64,000 bases of DNA from a virus. A program made the position numbers and the translations under genes. Shown piece after piece: positions 16,800 through 25,157 of this stretch (its first letter is position 1; every line of letters starts with the position of its first letter). Under the pieces are notes generated by a model. That model had not been told where the DNA came from, ran no database searches, and saw only the letters and a program-made list of their open reading frames with translations. The DNA lies in IMG/VR virus record IMGVR_UViG_3300010885_013533, positions 1 through 64,000 of that record; one strand, given 5' to 3'.

Positions 16800-16905
16800 G
16801 ATGCAGTCTCCTTGTGTGTATCATATACTTACTTGTTGCAGTGCACAAACACAATGGGTGTTTCCTACCACGCAGACCTGCATGAAGAACATGGCAAACT
16901 ATCAG

Positions 16906-18351
16906 CTATGCTTTGAGTAGTTGGGCTACTTCCTTACGATAAATCTGTCTGATCTTCACAGGATCAGCCAGGATAGCTTCGTATTCCACAATCTGCTCAC
17001 TGAGTGTTTGGATTTCGCCTTCCACTTTCTCCATGGCATCTTTTGCCCAGCGATAAGTGGGCAGGCTCACAATACGCTCAATTTGATCGTCTGTGAGCGC
17101 GATTTTTGCAGTTAGATCACGCACTTTCACATCCACCGCAGCTTTATTGTCTGCACTGGGTAGCCACTTGGGTAGACCACCCTTCAAACATGCCTGAATG
17201 CCACATGCAAAGTTGAGCTCTCGCAACAAGTCGTCTCTCATCTTTGTATAACGCAGGGCATAATAAGTCAAGCGCCAATCCACAAACGCTTTGACCAAAT
17301 CTTCTGCATGATCATATTGTTTGATGCTGGTGTTGTTGAAGTCCAGCACCACAATACGTTGTGTGGTCTTGCTCTTTAGTTTGAAGAATGCGATGGCATC
17401 TGCTTCTGTCCAAGCAGCCACGGCGGGAACTTTGACCTTCTTGCCATTCACAATTTCTGTGGAGGCAGGCTTACCACTAATCACGCCACGCTTGAATCTG
17501 ATTTCAATGTTGATCAGCTTGGTGCTGCGATCTGTGTAGCTGTGGATCTGGTCATCATCTTCCATTTGATTCAAACGTGCTTTGAACTTTTCCAAGCTCA
17601 TGTCTGGAGGAAGTTCTGTGACCCTGACCAGATTGTCACCTTCGATAGTGATCTTGCCCACAAACTCATATGCATTGTCACCCAGGGACTTTACTGTGGT
17701 TTGCAAATAGTCGAACTGTGGTATTAGCATGGGCACAGGCTTTCCATCAATCACAGCCAGTGTGGCTGACACAATATCTTTCAAGCTGTGTGGCAGGATT
17801 TCTGTGCTCCAGCCCACAGCAATACCACTCATGCCATTCAGCAATGTGAGTGGGATCAAGGGTAGGAAGTTGGCAGGTTCCATCACGCTGCCATCATAGT
17901 TGGGTTTGAGTGGCACAATGTCCAAGTCTGTGTACAGCAGTTGCTCTGAGGCCTTGTTCTTTTTCACATAGGTATAACGTGGGGCGCCCCAACCATCTGG
18001 TGACACCCTGGTGCCAAATGCACCCAGACCTTCCAGGAGTGGAATGTTGTTTAAGTAAGGGGCAGCCAGTCTGCTAATAGTGTCGCTTGCGCTCACATCT
18101 CCGTGGAGAAAAATATTGGCACTGATCATCTCGCCACTCAGACTCACAGTCTTTATCTTTTCAGATTTGTTACGCATCAGCCAGAGGGCCTTACGCTGAC
18201 CATCCTTGAGTCCATCACATGATGAGGGAATGGCACGGTTCTGCGCTGTGTAGATTGCGTACTCTCTGCTTGAGGTGTTAATATAGTCACTGGATGCGCC
18301 TGCAACCATATGAGGTTGCACCACAGTCACAGTTTTGGTCGTTTTTTTCAT
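16906..18351 (-). CDS. 52: DNA topoisomerase II medium subunit (T4 gp52-like)
   Basis: 481 aa from ATG 18351 (TAATG overlap with the large subunit). It is the breakage-reunion subunit of a type IIA topoisomerase. GLKDGQRKALW near residue 50 and GAPRYTYV near 127 are the family landmarks, and the Tyr in PRY is the catalytic residue that attacks DNA. ILPHS and later helices match the GyrA/ParC core, without the C-terminal beta-pinwheel, as in T4 gp52 (442 aa). An alternative start five codons earlier exists but lies inside the upstream gene. Confidence 0.93.
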   Translation of the reverse strand: MKKTTKTVTVVQPHMVAGASSDYINTSSREYAIYTAQNRAIPSSCDGLKDGQRKALWLMRNKSEKIKTVSLSGEMISANIFLHGDVSASDTISRLAAPYLNNIPLLEGLGAFGTRVSPDGWGAPRYTYVKKNKASEQLLYTDLDIVPLKPNYDGSVMEPANFLPLIPLTLLNGMSGIAVGWSTEILPHSLKDIVSATLAVIDGKPVPMLIPQFDYLQTTVKSLGDNAYEFVGKITIEGDNLVRVTELPPDMSLEKFKARLNQMEDDDQIHSYTDRSTKLINIEIRFKRGVISGKPASTEIVNGKKVKVPAVAAWTEADAIAFFKLKSKTTQRIVVLDFNNTSIKQYDHAEDLVKAFVDWRLTYYALRYTKMRDDLLRELNFACGIQACLKGGLPKWLPSADNKAAVDVKVRDLTAKIALTDDQIERIVSLPTYRWAKDAMEKVEGEIQTLSEQIVEYEAILADPVKIRQIYRKEVAQLLKA

Positions 18352-20234
18352 TAGATGCTCATCCATTCCTTACGAGAGTCAGCTAGGGTCTTATCGAAAA
18401 TTAACTTTAGTGTTTCTTCCAGTTTACCATCGTCTGTGAGGGGAATCAACCTGGGTTTAGCCAAGCTGTTCATCCAGTCCACTTCTTCCAGACTACCCAA
18501 GCCCTTGGCTCTAGTAGCTTTTGCACAACCTTTCCAGTCATCGCCATTGTAGTTCTGCCAGTCATCACTATACCAGTAATGGCGTTGCTTCTTTTTGTCC
18601 TCCTGGATGATGAAGGGTGTGCTGAACACCAGGAAAAAGGCAGGCAGGTTAGGATCAAACAGTTCGGGCCAGTGCAAGTAGAAGAAGTTGGTGAGCAGTG
18701 CCATGATGTTGGCCCCATCAGTGTCTGCGTCACAAGTGATCCACACCTGACCATACCTGAGTTCATCACGCTTTACTTTGGCCCCTAAGGTCAAACCAAT
18801 GCTGCTCATGATGTCCTGACAAATGGAGTTATCCAGGATGGTTTTGTTGCTCTCACCTCGCACGTTCAGGATCTTACCACGCAGCGGAAGACCACCATGT
18901 ACTTCAGGATCTCGCACAGCACTCACACTGCTCACAGCTGAGTCTCCTTCTGCAATGAGCAGGATGCACTGGGTCCGATCCTTTCCAGTGGCATCCATGA
19001 GCTTGGGCACCTTGGTGCGCAACACCTTGCGAGCCAGCTTGGCAGTGTCTGCATCATCCTTCTTTTGAGTTCTTGCAGCACACCGAGTATAAATCTGATC
19101 AATCCAGCTCTTGTTATCACGTAATATCTTTTTGTACAGTTTTTCATCATCCAGTGCAGTGCGAATGTATGCTTCCACTTCCTCATTGATGAGCCTGGTC
19201 TTGCTCTGGCTATCAAAGTCTGGCTTGAGCATGTTTGTCACGTTGTAGATGAGCAGGGTTTCCATGACATCACTGCGATTTGGGGTCAAACCACGACGCT
19301 TGCTTTCTCTAGTCAAGTTGTTGAGCAGATTGCTCACAAAATACTTTTTAAAGGAGTCAATTTGTGTTCCACCATTGAACACGGGTATATTGTTAACCAA
19401 ACTGTGGCTCATGTCTGCGCTATCAGTAAAGTTGGGTACCAGAATGAATTCACTTGCAAACTGCTTGTCCACCAAGTCCATGTTGATCACAATGGGTTCA
19501 TAGCCCGCAAACAAGGAATGACTGCCCTTGCGAGCCTTGATCAACTCCCCATTGAATTTAAACTTTATGGTGGGATTGGCACATGCAATCTCAACAATTC
19601 GACTGCGCAAAAATTCTGCGCTTAATGTGAGCACCTTGAATACTGATGCACTCAACTTGAATGTGATCTTGGTGCCTGTTTTGCCCTGCTTGCTAGTGAT
19701 CCTGGGTTCACCCATCTGCAAACTGTCCCCGAACATGGGATTACCCTCGCTGAAGTTTTGCTGAAAGCGTTTACCATCACGATGAATATCCACATTAAAG
19801 AACTCTGAACAGTAGTTCACACCTGATGCACCAATGCCATTCATACCTGCTGTGTTGGTGCGTTCATCAAAGTTTCTGCCACTCATGAGCTCACTGAGTG
19901 CAAGGGTGGCTTTGTGCATTTTGTGATCTTCATCCCAATCAATGGGGATGCCACGACCATCATCTTCCACACTGAATGTCATGGTGTCAGGATCAAATGT
20001 GATGTCAATCTTGGTGCCATGACCATGTGCCACCACCTCATCCAGCGCATTATCCCAAACCTCCCTGGCCGAAGTAAACACAGCTGGCACCCAGGAATAT
20101 TCTTTCACACATGCTTTTTCTTGGGTGAAATCAAGCACTGGTTGGGTGTGCAGTGTGGTTGACCCATAATATACTGTGGTTCGCAATCTCACATGTTGAT
20201 ATGGAGAGAGTTTTTTAATTTCGTCTTTGGCCAT
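18351..20234 (-). CDS. 39: DNA topoisomerase II large (ATPase) subunit (T4 gp39/60-like)
   Basis: 627 aa from ATG 20234 after TAGGTG (a GTG three codons earlier is less likely). GHKL ATPase marks are EVWDNALDE, VEDDGRGIP and MNGIGASG. The TOPRIM domain is intact with AEGDSA near 435 and ITCDADTDGAN near 535. It is equivalent to GyrB/ParE. In T4 this subunit is split into gp39 and gp60; here it is one gene. It is coupled to the gp52 gene. Confidence 0.94.
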   Translation of the reverse strand: MAKDEIKKLSPYQHVRLRTTVYYGSTTLHTQPVLDFTQEKACVKEYSWVPAVFTSAREVWDNALDEVVAHGHGTKIDITFDPDTMTFSVEDDGRGIPIDWDEDHKMHKATLALSELMSGRNFDERTNTAGMNGIGASGVNYCSEFFNVDIHRDGKRFQQNFSEGNPMFGDSLQMGEPRITSKQGKTGTKITFKLSASVFKVLTLSAEFLRSRIVEIACANPTIKFKFNGELIKARKGSHSLFAGYEPIVINMDLVDKQFASEFILVPNFTDSADMSHSLVNNIPVFNGGTQIDSFKKYFVSNLLNNLTRESKRRGLTPNRSDVMETLLIYNVTNMLKPDFDSQSKTRLINEEVEAYIRTALDDEKLYKKILRDNKSWIDQIYTRCAARTQKKDDADTAKLARKVLRTKVPKLMDATGKDRTQCILLIAEGDSAVSSVSAVRDPEVHGGLPLRGKILNVRGESNKTILDNSICQDIMSSIGLTLGAKVKRDELRYGQVWITCDADTDGANIMALLTNFFYLHWPELFDPNLPAFFLVFSTPFIIQEDKKKQRHYWYSDDWQNYNGDDWKGCAKATRAKGLGSLEEVDWMNSLAKPRLIPLTDDGKLEETLKLIFDKTLADSRKEWMSI

Positions 20235-20291
20235 CTTGATCACCTAACTGAATAAACTAGCTTATGGTGTGCTAGCATGTATTTCAAATGG

Positions 20292-20320
20292 ATGGGGCGG
20301 AGAACTATTCCCCGCCCCAT
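20292..20320 (-). terminator. GC-rich hairpin after the BI-1 gene
   Basis: Nine-base perfect stem ATGGGGCGG / CCGCCCCAT with an 11-base loop, between the BI-1 stop and the topoisomerase start. There is no U-run, so it is a probable but not proven terminator. Confidence 0.55.
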
Positions 20321-20344
20321 GTAATGATAATTTAGTGTGTGCAA

Positions 20345-21058
20345 TCAGTCTTGCCGATTTCCTAGCAGACTGAGCAGCATCTGAAAGATGTTCACAAAGT
20401 TCAAATACAAGCTGAGAGCGCCAAATAGTGCACTCTTTTCTGGTGAATCAAAACCATACACTTCACCGTTTGACAGATAATCATTCTTGAGATTCTGACA
20501 GTCATATGCTGTGAGTCCTGTGAAGATCACAACACCCAGTACACTCACAATGAATGCAAGCATGCTGCTGGCCAGGAATATGTTCACCACACTTGCAATC
20601 AGAATACCAATCAGGCCCATGATCAGGAACGTGCCCATGTTGGTCAAATCTCGTTTAGTGGTGTAGCCTATTGCACTAGCTGACGCAAATGTTGCGGCAG
20701 TGATAAAAAATGTGCTTGCAATACTCACACCCGTATAGGTGACAAATATGCTGCCCAAGCTGAGACCCATGCTCACAGCAAACAACCAGAACAACCAGTT
20801 TGCTGTGCCATAGCTGAGCTTGTGAATACCAAAACTGAGCACTAACACAAATGCCAGCGGAATAAGTGCAAATATGATGGGTAATAAACCTGTCTTAAGT
20901 GCCCCTCCCAAAAGTGCGGCTGTGAACCAGGCTGTGATGCCACTCACAACTAATGCAGCAGTCATGCGATTGAAAATGCTCATCATGAAGGTTCTGAGCC
21001 CTTGATCTAGGGCGCTCACAGATTGCGTGTGCAGTACTGAAGTAGTATATTGGTCCAT
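20345..21058 (-). CDS. Bax inhibitor-1 / YccA-family membrane protein
   Basis: 237 aa from ATG 21058 (MDQYTTSV), with AAAGGG upstream; a longer frame starts at 21091. Seven hydrophobic segments are visible after a 25-residue cytoplasmic head. The family signature at the end is present: TAYDCQ near 190 and LYLNFVNIFQMLL near the C-terminus. Bacterial relatives include YccA, which binds and restrains the FtsH protease. A phage copy might protect unstable phage proteins, as lambda CIII does, or act on calcium or pH leakage. The gene lies directly downstream of the tmRNA and probably shares its promoter. Confidence 0.9.
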   Translation of the reverse strand: MDQYTTSVLHTQSVSALDQGLRTFMMSIFNRMTAALVVSGITAWFTAALLGGALKTGLLPIIFALIPLAFVLVLSFGIHKLSYGTANWLFWLFAVSMGLSLGSIFVTYTGVSIASTFFITAATFASASAIGYTTKRDLTNMGTFLIMGLIGILIASVVNIFLASSMLAFIVSVLGVVIFTGLTAYDCQNLKNDYLSNGEVYGFDSPEKSALFGALSLYLNFVNIFQMLLSLLGNRQD

Positions 21059-21099
21059 GTGTATAACCCTTTCTGAGTTTAATGCCACCACTTCTGTTT

Positions 21100-21300
21100 C
21101 TAGGTGGGTGGCCCACCCAATGGAATTACGCTGCTAGCAACGCATTCTCAAATGCAACATTAGTGTTTGCATTTACAGTTTTCTTGCTGTAAGGTAGCTT
21201 GCGCACCAACACCTACTCTGACCCTTACTATTGCCAATCAAAATCTGCGTCGTCCCCATATGGTGGAGACGCTCGGTGCTGCCCCGAGGTCTTGGTCAAT
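21100..21300 (-). ncRNA. ssrA: Circularly permuted (two-piece) tmRNA
   Basis: The acceptor piece comes first: a CTCGG-7-base loop-CCGAG T-arm, CGTCTCC, and ACCA ending at 21261. After only three bases (TAT) the coding piece begins at 21257 with GGGGACG, which pairs with CGTCTCC over seven base pairs with a G.U at position 3, the alanine identity pair. A tag frame at 21126-21170 starts at the resume codon GCA and encodes ANTNVAFENALLAA-stop, a typical degradation tag ending in LAA/AA. A hairpin (TGGGTGG/CCACCCA) follows. tmRNA rescues stalled ribosomes and tags the nascent chain. The gene order shows the permuted form known from alphaproteobacteria. Outer ends are approximate. Confidence 0.9.
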
Positions 21301-21330
21301 TTATTTGATTAGTATCCACAGTGTTACTCA

Positions 21331-21359
21331 TATTTAGCTATAATAAAAGGGTATGTCAA
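21331..21359 (-). promoter_or_regulatory. Sigma-70 promoter TTGACA-N17-TAAATA for the tmRNA
   Basis: A perfect -35 TTGACA, 17-base spacer and TAAATA -10 on the minus strand, about 35 bases before the tmRNA acceptor piece. The -10 also reads GCTAAATA, so the phage late sigma could use it too. Confidence 0.7.
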
Positions 21360-21385
21360 GCCTACTCAGAATGAATCAATTGAGA

Positions 21386-22477
21386 TTACCTGCCTGCTGC
21401 ATACGCCCTAGCTTCAGCAGTAGCTAATTGCTCTCTGCTTATGCCCAAAGCATTAGCTCTAGCTTGTTGCGAAGCTAAAATATCGGCACCACTCGGTCCA
21501 AGACCATTATCAGCGATTCCAAACTGTACAAACAATCTGTCTCTGAAACTCAGGTTGTCGGGGGCGCCTGTGCCGGCCTGAGCCAAAGCTGGTTCAGTTA
21601 AACTGGGTGGCAACTGAAAGTTTGTTGAGTTGCTATCGCCCATGATGCTCTTCAAGCAAGGGTTCACATTTGGCACCACCAATCTGAAAGGATTGTTGGC
21701 CACATTGGCCAGTGCGCCTGCAACATTTTCTATTTCAGCTTTAATGGCTGATGCCACACCAGTTATGGCTGCACCCACACCTTTGATCAAGCCTGTGACT
21801 GCACTACCCAAACCCCCAAACAGTGCTGAACTGGCTTTACCCAGTGCGGAAATAGCTCCGTTAATCAGTTGTGACGCACCTGATTTTATGGCTGCCATGA
21901 GTGCTGTCATGGCGCCTGTGAATGTGCCAATAATGGCTTGTGGAATGGCCATTAATGCGTTTGTCACGGATCCCAGAGTGGAAGTCACACCTTTCAACAC
22001 ATCATTAAATGCTCCTTGCACACTGCCAATAAATCCGGACAAACTGTTGCATCTGTTTTCAGTGTTGCGTTGGGTGGGTTGGAAAGTGAGATCAATAGCT
22101 CTGAATATGCTAGCGCCATTTTCCAGCACATTGGTGGCATGTGCGCTCATGTTGGTGATTGTGGCTGGAATCTGACCCACTTGTTGCAAGCTGTTTAAAC
22201 TTTGTTCAATCTGCGTCAATTGTGCGGGAGACACACTCAGACTGCTTTCTGCTACAGCCATAGCCTGCGCGGCAGGATCTGCCAGTGTGGCCACAGTGGG
22301 GGCAGTAGGCACAGCTGAACTCAAGCTGGATGCGCCCACTGTGCTTCCTGTATAGGCCTGGGTTAAACTGGCTTGAATAGCTGTGTTGGGATCACCATAG
22401 TTGGGAGCAACCTCAGATTGCTCCATGCTGCTGGTCACATAATTGAATACTATGTATTTTTGTGTGGTAGTGCTCAT
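21386..22477 (-). CDS. Gly/Ala-rich putative virion protein, 363 aa
   Basis: Start at ATG 22477 (MSTTTQKY); a longer frame from 22501 is less likely because TTAAATA sits just before 22477. The middle (about 140-250) is a long Gly/Ala/Ile amphipathic stretch with glycine-zipper spacing (GAMTALMAAIKSG, GGLGSAVTGLIKG), as in membrane-penetrating or internal virion proteins. The ends are Ser/Gln-rich. No homologue recognised. Confidence 0.6.
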   Translation of the reverse strand: MSTTTQKYIVFNYVTSSMEQSEVAPNYGDPNTAIQASLTQAYTGSTVGASSLSSAVPTAPTVATLADPAAQAMAVAESSLSVSPAQLTQIEQSLNSLQQVGQIPATITNMSAHATNVLENGASIFRAIDLTFQPTQRNTENRCNSLSGFIGSVQGAFNDVLKGVTSTLGSVTNALMAIPQAIIGTFTGAMTALMAAIKSGASQLINGAISALGKASSALFGGLGSAVTGLIKGVGAAITGVASAIKAEIENVAGALANVANNPFRLVVPNVNPCLKSIMGDSNSTNFQLPPSLTEPALAQAGTGAPDNLSFRDRLFVQFGIADNGLGPSGADILASQQARANALGISREQLATAEARAYAAGR

Positions 22478-22482
22478 GTGAG

Positions 22483-22489
22483 TATTTAA
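22483..22489 (-). promoter_or_regulatory. Late-promoter-like TTAAATA abutting a start codon
   Basis: TTAAATA followed by CTCAC and the ATG at 22477, the same layout as at 1385 and 4879. Confidence 0.4.
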
Positions 22490-22507
22490 CACATGATTCA
22501 CATGATT

Positions 22508-22786
22508 CTAACGGGCAGTAAGTTTACCTGATTTTACTTCCTGTTCCAGTTGATCACACCCACCCACATGGCGACCATCTATCCAAATCTGGGGCACAGT
22601 CTTTGCAGTGGGTAACTTTTCTAATAGTTGTTCACGAGTCACATAATACTGATTAGCAGCAGGTTTAGATTCTCCCATTCCTGTGCTGATCTTGTATTCT
22701 GTATAAGGAATATTCAATTGTGCTAGGATCATTTTGGCTTTCACGCAATACGGGCACGGGTCTTTAGTCCAAATCTCAGCAGTCAT
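22508..22786 (-). CDS. grx: Glutaredoxin
   Basis: 92 aa with a thioredoxin fold. The CPYC redox centre is at residues 11-14; TVPQIWIDG (the cis-Pro loop) and HVGGCDQL (the glutathione-binding GG motif) follow. It most likely reduces the phage ribonucleotide reductase encoded just upstream by NrdA and NrdB. It has its own consensus sigma-70 promoter. Confidence 0.93.
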   Translation of the reverse strand: MTAEIWTKDPCPYCVKAKMILAQLNIPYTEYKISTGMGESKPAANQYYVTREQLLEKLPTAKTVPQIWIDGRHVGGCDQLEQEVKSGKLTAR

Positions 22787-22820
22787 ATGTTTTTCTCACT
22801 AGTTTAGGAATTTGTTTAAT

Positions 22821-22849
22821 ATTATAACACACCGTGTGTGAGATCTCAA
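22821..22849 (-). promoter_or_regulatory. Sigma-70 promoter TTGAGA-N17-TATAAT for glutaredoxin
   Basis: A perfect -10 TATAAT (complement of 22821-22826) and TTGAGA 17 bases upstream, between nrdB and grx. It overlaps a TGTGTGAG/CTCACACA inverted repeat that could be the nrdB terminator or an operator. Confidence 0.6.
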
Positions 22850-22869
22850 CCTCACACATGGAAATTGTC

Positions 22870-24003
22870 TTACAAACTGAACCCTTTAAAACTGTTCTCT
22901 GTGACATCCATTTTAGCGTCGCCAATCCGGTAAGTGGAAATTTCCGATTCTTGTGGAGCCACTTGTACTTCCTTACCACTTATCCACTTTTGTGTCCAAG
23001 GCAATGGATTGGGTTTGCGACCGTAAATGTTCTTGAGGCCCACGCTTTCCATTCGGACCCCTGCAATATATTCCACATATTCTTTGAGCAGATGAGAATT
23101 CAAACCAATCATGCTGCCATCCTTGAACAAGTAATCTGCCCAGGCTTTCTCTTGTGAAACAGCAGTTTCAAACAATTTCTGACAGTCTTGCATGAGTTCG
23201 TCTCTTATTTCTGCAAAATCAGGGTCATCCTTGGGTAACAGTTTGATTAAAGTCTGGGTGCTGCCCAAGTGTAGATTTTCATCACGGCATATAAACTTGA
23301 TGATCTTGGCATTACCCTCCATCTTTTTCAATTCAGCAAATGCAAACGAACATGCAAAGCTCACATAAAATCTCACACCCTCTAACGCATTCACACTATT
23401 GAGTGCCATCCAGATCTTCTTTTTGAGCTCACGCTTGTTCACAGTCATGTGCTTGCCATTCACCACATGATCACCTTCACCCAGGGTGTGGAACCACATG
23501 GTGTAGTTGATCAGATCGTCATAGTGACGAGTGATGTCTTGGGCACAGTCCACAATTTCCTGAATATCCAACAGTGTATCTAAAACCTTGCTGGGATCTG
23601 AGTATACATTGCGAATGATGTGAGTATAGCTTTTTGAATGAATGGTTTCTGAGAATGCCCAAGTTTGAATCCACACTTCCAGTTCTGGTAGAGAACATAG
23701 GGGCAGGAAAGCACTGTTGGGAGCTCTACCTTGCACACTGTCCAAGATTATTTGTCGCTTGAGATTGCTGGTAAAGATATGCTGCTCATGTGTGGTGAGA
23801 GCACGAAAGTCTTTAGCATCCTTGCCTAGATCAATCTCTTGGGGACGCCAAAAAAAGCTCAGCTGTTCCTCTGTGAGCCTGTCAAACACTCTGTATTTCA
23901 TACGGTCGTAACGGGCAACACCTGTTGTGCCGTGGGCATCCAGGAAAGCCAATGCCTGAGTATGATCTGTTTTATTTTTGATATCAAGTGTTTGAAAGGT
24001 CAT
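22870..24003 (-). CDS. nrdB: Class Ia ribonucleotide reductase small subunit
   Basis: 377 aa, the same length as E. coli NrdB and co-linear with it. Diiron and radical-site segments are present: LDSVQGR (Asp), AFSETIHSKSYTHI (Glu, His and the radical Tyr), EGVRFYVSFACSFAF and CRDENLHL (Glu, His). Together with NrdA it makes dNTPs for phage DNA synthesis. The C-terminal tail (...SFKGFSL) should bind NrdA. Order in transcription is nrdA-N, endonuclease, nrdA-C, nrdB, grx. Confidence 0.95.
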   Translation of the reverse strand: MTFQTLDIKNKTDHTQALAFLDAHGTTGVARYDRMKYRVFDRLTEEQLSFFWRPQEIDLGKDAKDFRALTTHEQHIFTSNLKRQIILDSVQGRAPNSAFLPLCSLPELEVWIQTWAFSETIHSKSYTHIIRNVYSDPSKVLDTLLDIQEIVDCAQDITRHYDDLINYTMWFHTLGEGDHVVNGKHMTVNKRELKKKIWMALNSVNALEGVRFYVSFACSFAFAELKKMEGNAKIIKFICRDENLHLGSTQTLIKLLPKDDPDFAEIRDELMQDCQKLFETAVSQEKAWADYLFKDGSMIGLNSHLLKEYVEYIAGVRMESVGLKNIYGRKPNPLPWTQKWISGKEVQVAPQESEISTYRIGDAKMDVTENSFKGFSL

Positions 24004-24071
24004 GGCGCTTCTCTATGTGAATACTTTATTGTTGTGTGAAATGTAGTTTAAATCAAGTATGTGCATGCTGA

Positions 24072-25157
24072 TTAAATTGTGCATGCATCACATTCAGCTT
24101 GGGCGGCAGTTTCATCCACATCGTCCTGGATCATCTTGTCTGTATCTAGTTCACCTTGTAAATCATTTGTGTTGAAATAATACGCCGTTTTGATGCCCCA
24201 CTTGTAGCTCATGAGCATGTGACGCAACAGCTCGCTCATGGGCAGCTGACGATCTGGATAGAACTGTGGATTATAGCTTGTATTAGTACTGATGGTTTGA
24301 TCCATCCAACGCTGCAACACAGCACAAATCTTTAGGTAACCCTCAGGCGACTTCTGATCCCACAAAAGTTCATATCGGTTCTTGAGACGGCGATATTCAG
24401 GCACCACCTGCTTCATGACACCATCCTTACTTTGTTTGACTGAAATAAGTGCACGAGGGGGTTCAATTCCATTTGTGCTGTTACTGATCAAACTGCTAGC
24501 CTCACTGGGCATACAAGCCAATAATGTGGTGTTTCTGACGCCGTGTGTGCGTAGGTCGTCTCTTAGCCTATGCCATGGCAGACGTTCATGGTAGCCCACC
24601 AATTCGTCAGTTTCCTGTTTGCGAGTGTCAATAGGTACGATGCCTTGACCATACTTGCTCAGCTTGCTGCCTTCAGGAGCACCTTTCTCTATGGCCAAAT
24701 CCACACTGGCTCTGATCATATAGTAACTCCAAGCTTCTGCATACTCATCCAGAGTGCTCAGTGCACTGTCATCGCTGTATTTGAAACCCATTTTGGCTAT
24801 CCAATAGGCCAGATTGGTAATACCGATTCCCAAAGGTCTAAACAACGTGGTGTGTGCTTGAGCAGCAGCCAATGGATAGTCTTGATAGTCCAATAGTGCA
24901 TCTAATGCTCTCACAGCCAGCTTGCAGGGCTTTTCAAAGTCCTTGGGCTCACGAATCTTGCCCCAGTTGATGGCAGCCAGTGTACACAGTGCCACGGCAG
25001 GATGGGTGTCGTCTATGCTCTGCAAGGGCATGGTGGGCAGTGTGATTTCTGCACAGTTGTGAACTACCAGGTTGTTGGCCACAAAGGCAGAAGTTTCTGG
25101 CACAGTGATGTCATACACATCAGTGGGTGCAACTTGAATTTTACGGATTTTAATCAT
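24072..25157 (-). CDS. nrdA: Split intein C-part fused to NrdA C-terminal half
   Basis: 361 aa. Residues 1-34 are a C-intein: VYDITVPETSAFVANN (block F) ending VVHN, followed by Cys35. From Cys35 the chain continues NrdA (CAEITLPT..., LCTLAAINWG) to the end, where CDAC provides the C-terminal redox Cys pair. The +1 Cys is the NrdA thiyl-radical Cys (E. coli Cys439), and Asn/Glu of the active site lie either side of the junction. The enzyme is therefore only active after trans-splicing with the product of 26133-27785. SD AGAGG lies nine bases upstream, and ATGA overlaps the endonuclease gene. Spliced NrdA would be about 769 aa, the usual length. Confidence 0.95.
   Translation of the reverse strand: MIKIRKIQVAPTDVYDITVPETSAFVANNLVVHNCAEITLPTMPLQSIDDTHPAVALCTLAAINWGKIREPKDFEKPCKLAVRALDALLDYQDYPLAAAQAHTTLFRPLGIGITNLAYWIAKMGFKYSDDSALSTLDEYAEAWSYYMIRASVDLAIEKGAPEGSKLSKYGQGIVPIDTRKQETDELVGYHERLPWHRLRDDLRTHGVRNTTLLACMPSEASSLISNSTNGIEPPRALISVKQSKDGVMKQVVPEYRRLKNRYELLWDQKSPEGYLKICAVLQRWMDQTISTNTSYNPQFYPDRQLPMSELLRHMLMSYKWGIKTAYYFNTNDLQGELDTDKMIQDDVDETAAQAECDACTI
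25056..25157 (-). other. C-terminal split intein (IntC), 34 aa
   Basis: Intein blocks F and G: VYDITVPETSAF and VVHN, ending in the required Asn before Cys+1. The short, directly initiated IntC is typical of phage split inteins. Confidence 0.92.
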
